Shown here: in pieces, positions 9,817-18,261 of the stretch
Numbering within the stretch: position 1 is the stretch's first letter
Layout: every line of letters begins with the position of its first letter
Assembly: GCF_002797915.1 (NCBI RefSeq)
Contig: NZ_PGTY01000003.1
Coordinates: 433,341 to 497,340, forward strand
Origin: Yoonia maricola
Lineage (GTDB): Bacteria > Pseudomonadota > Alphaproteobacteria > Rhodobacterales > Rhodobacteraceae
Reading direction: 5' to 3'
DNA: 64,000 bases
Program-made: the position numbers and the translations under genes
The notes under the pieces: model-generated
What the model saw: the letters and a program-made list of their open reading frames with translations, nothing else
The model's database searches: none
What the model was told of the DNA's origin: nothing

Positions 9817-10095
9817 ATGTCTGGCCACACCCGCTTGTATCGTCGCGGAGCAGTTTACTACCACCGCGCTGTCGTTCCCCAAGATATCGTTGCCACCTAC
9901 GGAAAGCGGGAAGAGACGTTCTCCCTGAGGACGCGCGATCATGCAGAAGCGCTTCGAAGGGTGCGAATCGAAGCAGTCAGGGTTGATCGCAAGTTTGACG
10001 AACACAGATTGAGGCTGACGCCAGCGCAGATCGCAACAATCAAGGCGACCTACCTCCACCAGGATGCCAATACTATCCGAACTTGTCCCACAGGC
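9817..10095 (+). pseudogene. Truncated tyrosine-recombinase (phage-type integrase), N-terminal fragment
   Basis: Only the N-terminal arm-binding region of a site-specific integrase is present: MSGHTRLYRRGAVYYHR, then REETFSLRTRDHAEALRRVR and LTPAQIATIKATYL. The catalytic domain (R...HxxR...Y) is absent. Recognisable similarity stops around 10065-10090, and the frame then runs antisense into the end of znuB before stopping at 10170. A GTG at 9799 in frame is an alternative start. Position next to tRNA-Ala implies a former integrative element whose remainder was deleted, joining the integrase stub to the znu genes. Confidence 0.8.
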
Positions 10096-10893
10096 TCACA
10101 TCGCGTTCTTGCTGCGCCACCCAACCAGATTAAGCCCCGCAAAGAGTATTGCCGCTACACATACAATTGAGGGACCGGCGGGCGTGTCCAACACATAGGC
10201 ACCCTGAAGCCCGGCAACTGCGGAAACAGCCCCAATCGCCCCCGCGATCCCCGCCATGGCTTCCGGTGTGCGGGCAAGGCCTCGTGCCGCCGCAGCTGGG
10301 ATGATCAACATTGCGGCAATCAGAAGCACCCCGACAACCTTGATCGCCACCGCAACAGTGATCGCCAATGAGATGGTCAGGACAAGCTGTTCGCGTTTGG
10401 GGTGCAAACCGCTGGCATAGGCCAGTTCTTCGTTCAGGGTTGACATCAAAAGCGCCGACCAGCGCCACAGGATCAGTGCCACCACCAGTGTGGCCCCGCC
10501 CCAGATCACAATCAGATCCGATTTGGAAACCGCAAGGATATCACCGAACAGATAAGCCATCAGGTCGATCCGGATGCCCGACAGAAACGACACCGCCACC
10601 AGTCCAAAGGCTAGCGCGGAGTGCGCCAACACACCCAAAATCGTATCCATCGCATAGCCGCGCCCTGTCAGAAACGTCACCGTCAGCGCCATGATCAGCG
10701 CAACTACCATCGCACCGGCGAAGATCGAGACCTCAAGCGCCAGCGCCAATGCGATCCCCAGAATAGCGGCATGTGCTGTCGCATCACCAAAATAAGCCAT
10801 GCGCCGCCAGACCACAAAACAGCCCAAAGGGGCGGCGGCAAAGGCCACCCCAACCCCGGCCAGCATGGCGCGGGTCATAAAGTCATCAAGCAT
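10096..10893 (-). CDS. znuB: Zinc ABC transporter permease
   Basis: 265-residue inner-membrane permease of the high-affinity zinc importer (ABC-3 family), with about eight hydrophobic helices. Family-typical segments: GCFVVWRRMAYFGDATAHAAILG near the N terminus and IKVVGVLLIAAMLIIPAAAAR near the C terminus. ATG overlaps the stop of znuC by one base. Its 3' end abuts the integrase scar, so its downstream neighbourhood was probably rearranged, but the protein looks complete. Confidence 0.95.
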   Translation of the reverse strand: MLDDFMTRAMLAGVGVAFAAAPLGCFVVWRRMAYFGDATAHAAILGIALALALEVSIFAGAMVVALIMALTVTFLTGRGYAMDTILGVLAHSALAFGLVAVSFLSGIRIDLMAYLFGDILAVSKSDLIVIWGGATLVVALILWRWSALLMSTLNEELAYASGLHPKREQLVLTISLAITVAVAIKVVGVLLIAAMLIIPAAAARGLARTPEAMAGIAGAIGAVSAVAGLQGAYVLDTPAGPSIVCVAAILFAGLNLVGWRSKNAM

Positions 10894-11624
10894 TATTCTG
10901 CGGCCTCATGGCTATGGGTGTGATCATGGTCATGGTCGTGCCGATAAAGTGCCAAGGCCCCGCCCGTACCCGTGCCGAACAGTGCACGGTATTCCGGGGC
11001 CGAGGCCACGATCGCCGGTGCCCCTTCGCAACAGACATGCCCATTGAGACAGACCACCCTGTCAGAGGCGCTCATCACCACATGCAGTTCGTGGCTGATC
11101 ATTAAAACGGCACAGCCCGTTTCTTGCCGGACCTGTGCGATCTGCTGGTAAAACGCCGCAGAGCCAGGTTGATCAAGGCCTTGCGTAGCCTCATCCAACA
11201 GCAAAACATCGGGTTGGTTGATCAATGCGCGTGCCAGCATGACACGTTGAAACTGGCCGCCCGAAAGCTTCGTCATCTGCCGCTTCAGCAGATCGGGCAC
11301 ACCCGCCGTTTCAAGTGCTGTTCGGCAAGCCGCCTTTGACACACCACCGGTCAACCGCATGAACCGTTCCACCGTGATTGGCAGTGTTGGGTCGATATGC
11401 AGGCGCTGCGGCACATAGCCGATTTTCAGGCCGGGCTTGAGGTGGATATCTCCGCTCACGGGCTTTGTCGCCCCGATGATGGCACGCAATAGGCTGGTCT
11501 TGCCTGATCCATTCGGTCCGACAATCGTGACAATCTCACCCTGTTCCAGATGCAGGTCCACATGCCGCAAAACGGTGTTCGCGCCATAGGCGACATGCAG
11601 GTTCTTCACATCAATCAGGTTCAT
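10893..11624 (-). CDS. znuC: Zinc ABC transporter ATP-binding protein
   Basis: 243-residue ATPase that energises ZnuB. Walker A GPNGSGKT (36-43), Q-loop region YVPQRLH, ABC signature LSGGQFQRVMLARAL, Walker B VLLLDEAT, and switch His in MISHELH. The last ~18 residues are His/Asp-rich (HDHDHDHTHSH), a tail often seen in ZnuC and likely to bind zinc. Lies between zur (4-base overlap, ATGA) and znuB. Confidence 0.96.
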   Translation of the reverse strand: MNLIDVKNLHVAYGANTVLRHVDLHLEQGEIVTIVGPNGSGKTSLLRAIIGATKPVSGDIHLKPGLKIGYVPQRLHIDPTLPITVERFMRLTGGVSKAACRTALETAGVPDLLKRQMTKLSGGQFQRVMLARALINQPDVLLLDEATQGLDQPGSAAFYQQIAQVRQETGCAVLMISHELHVVMSASDRVVCLNGHVCCEGAPAIVASAPEYRALFGTGTGGALALYRHDHDHDHTHSHEAAE

Positions 11625-12118
11625 GCGTCAACCTTATCGACGCAAGCCGGACAAACACCCTCGGCCTCAACAACAGTCTTTTCGATCTGAAACCCGGCTG
11701 CCCGTGCAGCATCACCCAAGGCACCTTTGGCGGGGGTTGAATGGGCCTCGACCACAGCATCGCACCGCCTGCAAATCATGAAGGCAGGCGAATGGCTTTC
11801 ACCGGGATGGGCGCAGGCAACAAATGCGTTCAATCGCTCGATCTTGTGAACAAAGCCGTTCTCTGCCAGAAAATCCAACGCCCGATAGGCGACGGGGGGC
11901 TGAGAGCCAAAGCCCGCGTCGCGCAATAAATCAAGAATAGCGTATGCCCCCAGCGCACGATGTTCGCGCAACAGCAGCTCCAACACCTTGCGCCGTACAG
12001 GTGTCAACCGCAGTCCTTTGGCCGCGCAGCGGGTCTCTGCCGCCGTCAACGCCTGCACCACGCAGGCAGTGTGATCATGCTTTTCGAACCCAACTGGGGC
12101 CGCATTTATTTCAGACAT
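11621..12118 (-). CDS. zur: Fur-family zinc uptake regulator
   Basis: 165 residues from the ATG at 12118 (MSEINAAP); an in-frame ATG at 12139 exists but would lie inside the probable operator. Helix-turn-helix region LTPVRRKVLELLLREHRALGAYAILDLL, then the dimerisation/metal domain with C-x2-C pairs MICRRCDAV and VCPACVDKV (structural zinc) and several His. Co-transcribed with znuCB and divergent from znuA, so Zur rather than Fur. Expected to repress both directions when zinc-loaded. Confidence 0.93.
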   Translation of the reverse strand: MSEINAAPVGFEKHDHTACVVQALTAAETRCAAKGLRLTPVRRKVLELLLREHRALGAYAILDLLRDAGFGSQPPVAYRALDFLAENGFVHKIERLNAFVACAHPGESHSPAFMICRRCDAVVEAHSTPAKGALGDAARAAGFQIEKTVVEAEGVCPACVDKVDA

Positions 12119-12137
12119 GACGCATGCCTCTCTTGTC

Positions 12138-12180
12138 ATGTTATTCTATATCATTTATGACACCCGTAACGTTATAAAAT
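12138..12180. promoter_or_regulatory. Probable Zur operator in the zur/znuA divergent promoter
   Basis: Imperfect dyad ATGTTAT-tct-ATATCAT at 12138-12154 (6 of 7 arm positions symmetric), AT-rich like known alphaproteobacterial Zur boxes, followed by a perfect TAACGTTA palindrome at 12167-12174. Both lie in the 77-base gap between the divergent zur and znuA starts. The assignment to Zur is inference from position and AT-rich dyad character. Confidence 0.5.
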
Positions 12181-12195
12181 CACACAGAGGGTCAG

Positions 12196-13275
12196 ATGTC
12201 CAGAACACGCGCTTCACTTACTGCTATTGCTACTTTGATGGGTGGCACGGCCATCGCAGACGTCCCCAATGTGGCCGTCGATATCGCGCCGGTGCATTCC
12301 CTTGTCGCCCGCGTGATGGAAGACGTCGGCACGCCCGACCTGATCCTGCCACCCGGCGCGTCGCCCCACGAATACAGCCTGCGCCCGTCCGAGGCGACGG
12401 CATTGCAGGACGCTGATATCGTGGTGTGGATGGGCGAAGATCTGGCCCCTTGGATGGAAGATGCCGTCGCAACACTAGCCACCAATGCCAGCGTGATGAC
12501 ATTGCTTGAGGAGGAAGAAACCACACTGCTGGAGTTCCGCGAGAACGCATTGTTTGAGGCGCATGATCATGAAGACCACGCCGATCATGATGAACATGCG
12601 GAAGATGAACATGACCATGACGACCATGCTGACCATGACGACCATGCTGAAGATGAACATGATCACGCCGAGGCAGCTGCGCATGAGGATCATGACGATC
12701 ACGACCACGAAGAACACGCGCATGATGAGCACGATGACGATGACCATGCCGGGCATGATCATGGCGCACATGACCCACACGCATGGTTGTCGCCCACAAA
12801 TGCGGCAACATGGCTCAACCTGATTGCAGCAGAATTATCGGCGGTTGACCCTGACAACGCAGGCACTTATTTCGCCAACGCCGCAGCAGCCGGTACCGAA
12901 ATTGAGGCGCTGTCAACCGAAGTGACCGAGATACTGGCCCCCGTCCGCGGTCAAAGCTTTGTCGTCTTCCACGACGCCTATCAGTATTTTGAAACCGATT
13001 TCGATTTCCCAGCTTCGGGTGCCATCTCATTGAGCGACGCGACAGATCCAAGCCCCGCAAGGATCGCCGAGGTCCAGGCGCGTATCCGCGACCAAGGCAT
13101 CACATGCGTGCTGTCTGAACCCCAGTTCAATGAAGGGCTGGTCACGACTGTCCTTGATGGGACCGAAGCGAAAACGGCAGTGATTGACCCCTTGGGCGTT
13201 GATCTGGAACCGGGTCCCACGCTTTATCCGCAACTGATCAGGAATATGGCCACAGCGCTTGCCGGGTGTTTATAG
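12196..13275 (+). CDS. znuA: Zinc ABC transporter substrate-binding protein with His/Asp-rich loop
   Basis: 359-residue periplasmic zinc-binding protein. Signal peptide to about residue 21 (ends GTAIAD). Metal ligands fit the family: H58 in GASPHEYSLRPS, H195 in DPHAWLSP, H259 in FVVFHDAY, and Asp in the later DPLG segment. Between residues 122 and 194 lies a long low-complexity loop of HD, DH, HAED and EH repeats, larger than most homologues; such loops are thought to collect zinc. C304 and C358 can form the conserved disulfide. Divergent from znuBC-zur. DNA of the loop (12559-12780) is internally repetitive because of the codon pattern. Confidence 0.95.
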   Translation: MSRTRASLTAIATLMGGTAIADVPNVAVDIAPVHSLVARVMEDVGTPDLILPPGASPHEYSLRPSEATALQDADIVVWMGEDLAPWMEDAVATLATNASVMTLLEEEETTLLEFRENALFEAHDHEDHADHDEHAEDEHDHDDHADHDDHAEDEHDHAEAAAHEDHDDHDHEEHAHDEHDDDDHAGHDHGAHDPHAWLSPTNAATWLNLIAAELSAVDPDNAGTYFANAAAAGTEIEALSTEVTEILAPVRGQSFVVFHDAYQYFETDFDFPASGAISLSDATDPSPARIAEVQARIRDQGITCVLSEPQFNEGLVTTVLDGTEAKTAVIDPLGVDLEPGPTLYPQLIRNMATALAGCL

Positions 13276-13282
13276 GCGTCCA

Positions 13283-13315
13283 AGGACAGCGCATCCTACT
13301 GTCGCGCGCTGTCCT
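13283..13315. terminator. Hairpin between convergent znuA and coxI-like gene
   Basis: Perfect 10-bp stem AGGACAGCGC (13283-13292) / GCGCTGTCCT (13306-13315), overlapping the last codons of the minus-strand gene. No T-run on either strand; may slow or end converging transcripts. Confidence 0.4.
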
Positions 13316-14237
13316 GAAATGCTGCCACGATTTCGGCAAGGGTCGAAACCGCGATAGACGATGCGTCGCGTAGCGAAGGCACCAAACCAATCGGCCCGTG
13401 CAGCCGGGCCAAATCACCTTCTGACAAGCCCATCGTTCGCAGCGCCTCTTGTCGCATAGCATGTGTCCTGCGGCTACCCAAACTGCCGATAAAGCCCGCA
13501 GGTGTTTGCAACGCAGCACGCAGCAGACCGGGTTCCCAGTCATGATCATGAAACAGGGTAAGAAACGCCGCGTAAGCATCAAGCATATCCAGCGATATGT
13601 CACTCTCTGGTGAGGTAAGATGCGTTGCTGGTGCACGAGACAGATGTCCAATCGCGGCAAGGTCTTCGGTCTCGGGCGACATCAGATGCAGGTCATAGCC
13701 CGTTGCATGACCAATCTGCGCCACGGACCGAAAGATGGCGCCGCGACCGGCCAGAACCAAACGGTGCTGCGGGGTATATGTGAACGTCTGCGATAACGTC
13801 GTACCCATCTCATCCTGCCCATCGAAAGCCAATGAAACAGGCTGACGCGCTGCAAACTTGGCAGAGGCATCAATGATAGCGCTTGTATCTGGCTCAGGAT
13901 CAATCAAGACGGTCAAAGCACCACCGCAAGGCAGCTTGAGATCAGCGAACCGCGATCCATCGCCATAGCGGATCAGCTTTTTTTGCCCCAAGCGCAGGGC
14001 GTCCATTGCGTGATGCTGAATATCGCGGTCAATACATCCATTTGAAAGATAACCTGTCATCCCGCCCTGTGCATCCACCAGCGCAAGCGAGCCGACCTCG
14101 CGCGCCGCGCCACCTTCAATCGCGAGAGACGTCACTAACGCAAAAGGCTGTGACTCACGCGCGAGCATGGCCCCTTGCGCAATAATATCAGATGCGTGTT
14201 CAGCATAAATCAGACGTTCAGGCAGTGGCGTCTTCAT
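13296..14237 (-). CDS. XdhC/CoxI-family protein, CO dehydrogenase maturation
   Basis: About 313 residues. N-terminal XdhC/CoxI domain (SLAIEGGAAREVGSLALV and GYLSNGCIDRDIQ, with the conserved Cys of the GGCI-type motif) and a C-terminal Rossmann-like domain (RLVLAGRGAIFRSVAQ, GSLGSRRTHAMR). XdhC proteins insert or modify the molybdenum cofactor for xanthine-oxidase-family enzymes; here the client is CoxL. This is the second such protein in the cluster, alongside CoxF, as in the known cox cluster with coxF and coxI. Overlaps the end of coxG; start at 14237 or 14246 cannot be decided, as neither has a clear Shine-Dalgarno. Confidence 0.88.
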   Translation of the reverse strand: MKTPLPERLIYAEHASDIIAQGAMLARESQPFALVTSLAIEGGAAREVGSLALVDAQGGMTGYLSNGCIDRDIQHHAMDALRLGQKKLIRYGDGSRFADLKLPCGGALTVLIDPEPDTSAIIDASAKFAARQPVSLAFDGQDEMGTTLSQTFTYTPQHRLVLAGRGAIFRSVAQIGHATGYDLHLMSPETEDLAAIGHLSRAPATHLTSPESDISLDMLDAYAAFLTLFHDHDWEPGLLRAALQTPAGFIGSLGSRRTHAMRQEALRTMGLSEGDLARLHGPIGLVPSLRDASSIAVSTLAEIVAAFQDSARQ

Positions 14238-14673
14238 TGACCACATCAGCGAAAGACTTGAAAAATTTGGCTGCCAGTTTTTTTGCCGTACTTTGGATCA
14301 ACCGGCTGCCCAATTGCGCCAGCTTGCCGCCGATGTCTGCCTTGGCCTCGTACCGCAGGATCGTTGTATCAGGGCCATCTGCCGTCAGTGTCACATCCGC
14401 CCCACCTTTGGCGTGCCCCGCAGCGCCGCCATTGCCTTGTCCGGTCAGCGAAAACGCATCCGGCGCACCGGCAGTGTCCAGTTGCACATCACCCTTAAAC
14501 TTGGCCTTCACCGGACCCACCTTCAGCACGACCTTGGCTTCCAGTTCGGTGTCAGAGTGTTTGATCAATTCTTCGCAGCCGGGAATGCATTGTTGCAAAA
14601 TTTCAGGATCATTGAGTGCAGCGTAGACCCGTTCTTTGGATGCGTTGATGATGATTTCGTCTGCCAGTTCCAT
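14218..14673 (-). CDS. coxG: CO dehydrogenase accessory protein CoxG (SRPBCC fold)
   Basis: 151 residues from ATG at 14673, preceded by AAAGGACA at good distance. Matches the CoxG/SRPBCC family: MELADEIIINASKERVYAALNDPEILQQCIPGCEEL, later RYEAKADIGGKLAQLGSRLI and a basic C-terminal helix STAKKLAAKFF. In the Oligotropha cox system CoxG is implicated in attaching CO dehydrogenase to the cytoplasmic membrane; recent work on related CoxG proteins supports a lipophilic-quinone role. Sits between a 33-codon ORF (11 bases upstream) and the coxI-like gene (overlapping), so it is part of one transcript. Confidence 0.93.
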   Translation of the reverse strand: MELADEIIINASKERVYAALNDPEILQQCIPGCEELIKHSDTELEAKVVLKVGPVKAKFKGDVQLDTAGAPDAFSLTGQGNGGAAGHAKGGADVTLTADGPDTTILRYEAKADIGGKLAQLGSRLIQSTAKKLAAKFFKSFADVVNEDATA

Positions 14674-14684
14674 GGGATGTCCTT

Positions 14685-14786
14685 TTAGCAACAGGGGAAT
14701 TTGATGGTGGCCAATATCTCGGCCTGTTCGGGGGTGAGCGCCGCTTTACGGCGCAGGCGCATGATGATCTGCTTGAGCGTTTTCAT
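14685..14786 (-). CDS. Small ORF (33 aa) embedded in the CO dehydrogenase operon
   Basis: Easily missed: 34 codons. The peptide starts MKTLKQIIMRLRRKAAL (basic, amphipathic) and ends LTPEQAEILATIKFPCC, with two terminal cysteines. Its ATG overlaps the stop of the mocA-like gene as ATGA (14786-14783), a Shine-Dalgarno AGGAAA lies 6-8 bases upstream within the mocA end, and its TAA is followed after 11 bases (containing AGGACA for coxG) by the coxG start. This tight fit makes it a real translated gene more likely than chance. No family is known to me; the Cys-Cys end suggests metal or sulfur handling, or a peptide that is modified, but that is speculation. Confidence 0.7.
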   Translation of the reverse strand: MKTLKQIIMRLRRKAALTPEQAEILATIKFPCC

Positions 14787-15391
14787 GACGTTTCCTCAAG
14801 TTTATGCTGCATCAAAGCGCTGTAAGCGTCAGGGGTGTCAACGTCTGCATAAAATCCGGGAGCCGAAAGGGTCAGAAATGCGACGTGTTCGGGATGCGCG
14901 CGCGTAAATTGTTTGCACCCCGGCGATTTGGGGTCTTCTAACAACTGCGCGCGCAGGCTGGCGGGAACGACAATCGGATTGCCTCGGTCCGTATCCCTTA
15001 CTGGAATGGAGATGCGGGTCTGATCACCGGCCTGATGCGTCTCGAGCAAAAGATGCAGGTCGTGGCTTTTCAGCAGGGGCTGGTCACCCAATCCGATCAG
15101 CATCGTCGCAGCATCGCACGCCGCGCGCAAACCGCAAGCCACAGACGTGGGTTGCCCTTGCGCATAGTCCGCGTTGAAAACCGTTATGGCAAAACTGCCT
15201 GCGATGGCCGCCTCGATCGCATCCGCTTGATGACCAGTCACAACAAGCACAGGATGCGTTGTCGCCCGCGCATAGACGTCCACCATATGGCGAATCATTG
15301 GGACACCCCCAAGGGGCAATAGCAGCTTATTACGCGCGCCCATGCGGCGCGACAGCCCTGCGGCCAATATGATTGCTGCAACATCAGCCAT
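14783..15391 (-). CDS. mocA: MocA/MobA-like nucleotidyltransferase for molybdenum cofactor
   Basis: 202 residues from ATG at 15391, overlapping the coxF stop (15384). Nucleotidyltransferase fold: AAIILAAGLSRRMGARNKLLLPLGGVPMI at the N terminus, IGLGDQPLL (metal-binding GDxP), and DRGNPIVVP later. Such proteins attach CMP to molybdopterin (MocA) to make the MCD cofactor used by CO dehydrogenase and xanthine-oxidase-family enzymes. Context within the cox operon supports the MCD role. The longer in-frame start at 15427 would overlap coxF further and is less likely. Confidence 0.9.
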   Translation of the reverse strand: MADVAAIILAAGLSRRMGARNKLLLPLGGVPMIRHMVDVYARATTHPVLVVTGHQADAIEAAIAGSFAITVFNADYAQGQPTSVACGLRAACDAATMLIGLGDQPLLKSHDLHLLLETHQAGDQTRISIPVRDTDRGNPIVVPASLRAQLLEDPKSPGCKQFTRAHPEHVAFLTLSAPGFYADVDTPDAYSALMQHKLEETS

Positions 15392-16163
15392 CGGATGATT
15401 TGACGGCGGCGCGCCGTTCCTGCACAAGTTGCGCGAGTATTGACAGGGCGATTTCTTCTGGCGTTACGGCGCCCAAATCAAGACCTGCCGGGGCTTGGAC
15501 AGCGGCAATCTTCGCCGCATCCACTCCCGCCGTTGCCAGTTTGTCCGCAAGCGCCGCATATTTACGACGGCTGCCCACAAAGGCCACATAGTCGGGCTCT
15601 GCCGCAAGTGCAGCTTTCAGCGCATCAAGGTCGCCCTGCCCTTGGGTGGCCACCACGATAAAACGCTGTTGATGCGGCTTTGCAGCACTTGCGCTTGCCG
15701 TAACGGCCCAATGAAACTGCGGCGCCAATGCGCCAAGCGCCTGGGCCACAGGCGAAGCCCCCATCACAACCAGCTGCGGGGTTGGCAAGCATGGTTCTAT
15801 GAAAATATCAACGGTGCCGCGCGAGGGGCAGCCGTTCCGGGCAAAGCGGGTCCCATCAACCTCATCGCCAGCCGCGATACCTTTCTCGGCCAGCAACTCT
15901 TCTGGTGCGACCGAGACAAGCTGTGGGGTCCGGTTTTGCAGCGCTTCCAACGCCGCACGTTTTACCGCACTTTTGGTACACCCACCGCCCAGCCAACCTT
16001 GCAAGATCGTGCCATCTGCACTGAGCAACGCCTTGGCGCCGGGCTTGGCTGCTGTTGACCCCGCAGTGCGTACGATCGTAGCAAAGGCAAAGGGTTCATC
16101 TTTGGCGCGCAGTTTTTGCACCGCTTCGGCCAAATCGTCAGAAAGGATTTCAGCAGAGGTCAT
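15384..16163 (-). CDS. coxF: CoxF, XdhC-family maturation protein
   Basis: 259 residues. N-terminal XdhC domain (VRTAGSTAAKPGAKALL, GWLGGGCTKSAVK with the conserved Cys) and C-terminal Rossmann domain (QLVVMGASPVAQALGAL, YVAFVGSRRKYAAL, then IQAPAGLDLGA-type ending AVQAPAGLDLGAVTPEEIALSILAQLV). In known cox systems CoxF helps complete the [CuSMoO2] centre. Overlaps coxE by four bases at its start and mocA by eight at its end, indicating coupled translation. Confidence 0.92.
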   Translation of the reverse strand: MTSAEILSDDLAEAVQKLRAKDEPFAFATIVRTAGSTAAKPGAKALLSADGTILQGWLGGGCTKSAVKRAALEALQNRTPQLVSVAPEELLAEKGIAAGDEVDGTRFARNGCPSRGTVDIFIEPCLPTPQLVVMGASPVAQALGALAPQFHWAVTASASAAKPHQQRFIVVATQGQGDLDALKAALAAEPDYVAFVGSRRKYAALADKLATAGVDAAKIAAVQAPAGLDLGAVTPEEIALSILAQLVQERRAAVKSSDG

Positions 16164-17341
16164 AACGTCGCCAACTCCTGCTCCAGTGCCGCCAAATCGG
16201 CCAGCGTATTCGCCGCTTTGAATGCATCAAGATGGGGTAAGGCCGCTGCCATTCCTTCGGCCACCGGCGCATAGTCCGCCCAGCCCTTAAGCGGGTTGAG
16301 CCAGATCACCTTGCAGCCCCGTTTGCGCAGCTTTTCCAGCGCTGCTGCAATCATCTGAGGCGGTTCGGTATCATACCCATCCGACAGGATCAGCACGACA
16401 CTGCGCCCATCCACAAAGCGTTTGGCATAGGTATCAGCAAAGCGCATCAGGGATGGCCCGATTTTTGAGCCACCGCCAAACCCATCGGCCATCAGCGACA
16501 TCCGCCCAATCGCACGCATCGCGTCTTTGTCGCGCAGCGCTTCGGTGATCCTCACAAGACGGGTGTGAAACAGATATGCATCGGCTGCCGTATCTGCACG
16601 CAGCAGTCCCGCAAGGAAGGCCAAAAACACCTGCGCGTAGACAGACATGGAGCCCGATACATCGCACAACGCTACGATCTTACGTGTCCGGTCTGGGCGT
16701 TTTTTGCGCAACAGGCGCAGCGGTTCGCCCCCTGTTGCAAGGCTTTGACGCATGATCTTGCGGAAATGCAGCCGGTCGCCTTTGCGCGCGGCGATCCTGC
16801 GCCGTGATCGTTTGTCACGCAGGGCTGCACCGATACGGCGGGCCACGTCTTCGGCCTCTGCAATTTCCGCAGGACGCACCAGATCACGCAGATCCTTGCG
16901 CGTCAGATTACGCTGCTGGGTTGCGATCAGTTTGCCAGTGCCATCGCTGTCTGCTGCCCCTTCTTCGGTGTCAGGTGCAGTTGCATTGCCAGATGCCCCC
17001 GCATCTTCGCCCTTGGCGTCGCGCGATGAATGGACGTCATCACTGATCGTACTTGATGGGGACGGTACAACCTTCTGTCTGACCCGGCCCATGTCCATCC
17101 AATAGCTGTCAAACAAATCGTCAAATCGTTCTGCTTCGTCTTTGCACCCGGTACAGACGGCCCGTAAAGCCCGGCGGCTATCATCGGGGTGAATGGCCTC
17201 TACCTCGGCCAAGGCCGCCATGGCAACCTCTGCCTCTGCCACGCCCAGCCGTAACCCGTTCTCGCGCAGATGTGCGACAAAGCCTGCGACCCGTGCCAAT
17301 GGCCCAGGATCACGGGCGGCAAATTTGGTGATCCGGCTCAT
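16160..17341 (-). CDS. coxE: CoxE, VWA-domain protein for CO dehydrogenase active-site assembly
   Basis: 393 residues. The N-terminal ~200 residues contain an acidic/Ser-rich linker (~95-137); the C-terminal half is a von Willebrand A domain with MIDAS motif DVSGSMS (D227, S229, S231) and further metal-site residues ILSDGYD. CoxE works with the AAA+ protein CoxD, analogous to MoxR-VWA pairs, in sulfuration and copper insertion into CoxL. Start overlaps the coxD stop as ATGA. Homologues also accompany other molybdenum hydroxylases. Confidence 0.93.
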   Translation of the reverse strand: MSRITKFAARDPGPLARVAGFVAHLRENGLRLGVAEAEVAMAALAEVEAIHPDDSRRALRAVCTGCKDEAERFDDLFDSYWMDMGRVRQKVVPSPSSTISDDVHSSRDAKGEDAGASGNATAPDTEEGAADSDGTGKLIATQQRNLTRKDLRDLVRPAEIAEAEDVARRIGAALRDKRSRRRIAARKGDRLHFRKIMRQSLATGGEPLRLLRKKRPDRTRKIVALCDVSGSMSVYAQVFLAFLAGLLRADTAADAYLFHTRLVRITEALRDKDAMRAIGRMSLMADGFGGGSKIGPSLMRFADTYAKRFVDGRSVVLILSDGYDTEPPQMIAAALEKLRKRGCKVIWLNPLKGWADYAPVAEGMAAALPHLDAFKAANTLADLAALEQELATL

Positions 17342-18213
17342 GCCGCTTTGCCCGCGATGCGCCCAGTAACCTCAGGCGTGATATGCGCCTGATCGCTTTG
17401 GGTCTTCAGCAATGTCGTCAACGTCGACTGTAACACCGCAGGGTCGTCCGTCAGATCAGCAATACCCAAGCCCATCAGAGCGGCTGCGAAATCGAGCGTC
17501 TCTGCAATACCCGGCGTTTTCTCCAGCTCTTCTTCGCGCAGTTTTTGGACGAAACCGATGATCTGGTCGGCAAGATGCGTCTCAACTTCGGGACAACGCG
17601 CCTTAAGGATCGCCAGTTCTGTCGCACGATCAGGATATGCCACATAAGTATAAAGACAGCGGCGGCGCAGGGCGTCAGATAAATCACGCGTGCCATTTGA
17701 CGTCAGGATCACAATCGGCCGAGTGACAGCCGTGATTGTGCCCAGTTCGGGGATTGATACCTGAAAGTCCGACAGAATCTCCAATAGATAGGCTTCGAAT
17801 TCTTCGTCCGCGCGGTCGATTTCATCAATCAATAGCACCGGCGGGCTGTCTTGTGTGATGGCCGCCAGCAAGGGACGTTCCAACAAGAAATCGCGCGAAA
17901 AGATACGATCTTCGACCTGTTTACCTGTTTCACCGTCTTCGGCTGCGGCACGGATGGTCAATAACTGGCGCTGGTAGTTCCATTCATAAATAGCTTGGGC
18001 CGCATCCAACCCTTCATAACATTGCAATCGGATCAGACGCGTGTCCTTCACCGCTGATAATGTTCGCGCGATCTCGGTCTTGCCAACGCCAGCGGCCCCT
18101 TCCAACAACAAAGGGCGCCCCAATGACAAGGCCAATTGCAAGGCAACGGCCAAGTCATCCGAGGCCACATAGCCTTCGACCGCAAGCGCAGTTTTTAGAT
18201 CATTCCAACTCAT
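17338..18213 (-). CDS. coxD: CoxD, MoxR-type AAA+ ATPase
   Basis: 291 residues from ATG at 18213, which has ACGGAG 7-8 bases upstream (an upstream in-frame start at 18240 lacks one). Walker A GAAGVGKT (39-46), Walker B VLLIDEIDRADEE, sensor 1 ILTSNGTRDLSDALRRRC. In Oligotropha CoxD acts as an ATP-dependent chaperone that partly unfolds apo-CoxL and is required for the sulfido ligand of the molybdenum-copper centre. Follows coxL by 48 bases, precedes coxE with overlap. Confidence 0.94.
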   Translation of the reverse strand: MSWNDLKTALAVEGYVASDDLAVALQLALSLGRPLLLEGAAGVGKTEIARTLSAVKDTRLIRLQCYEGLDAAQAIYEWNYQRQLLTIRAAAEDGETGKQVEDRIFSRDFLLERPLLAAITQDSPPVLLIDEIDRADEEFEAYLLEILSDFQVSIPELGTITAVTRPIVILTSNGTRDLSDALRRRCLYTYVAYPDRATELAILKARCPEVETHLADQIIGFVQKLREEELEKTPGIAETLDFAAALMGLGIADLTDDPAVLQSTLTTLLKTQSDQAHITPEVTGRIAGKAA

Positions 18214-18261
18214 AATATGGCTCCGTAGGGTGAGGCGCACCTCACCCTCGCTGTGGCGCGT

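Noticed and set aside
12559..12780. Apparent short tandem repeats, initially considered as a CRISPR-like or satellite array
   Set aside because: They are in frame and encode the His/Asp-rich loop of ZnuA; no constant repeat with unique spacers.
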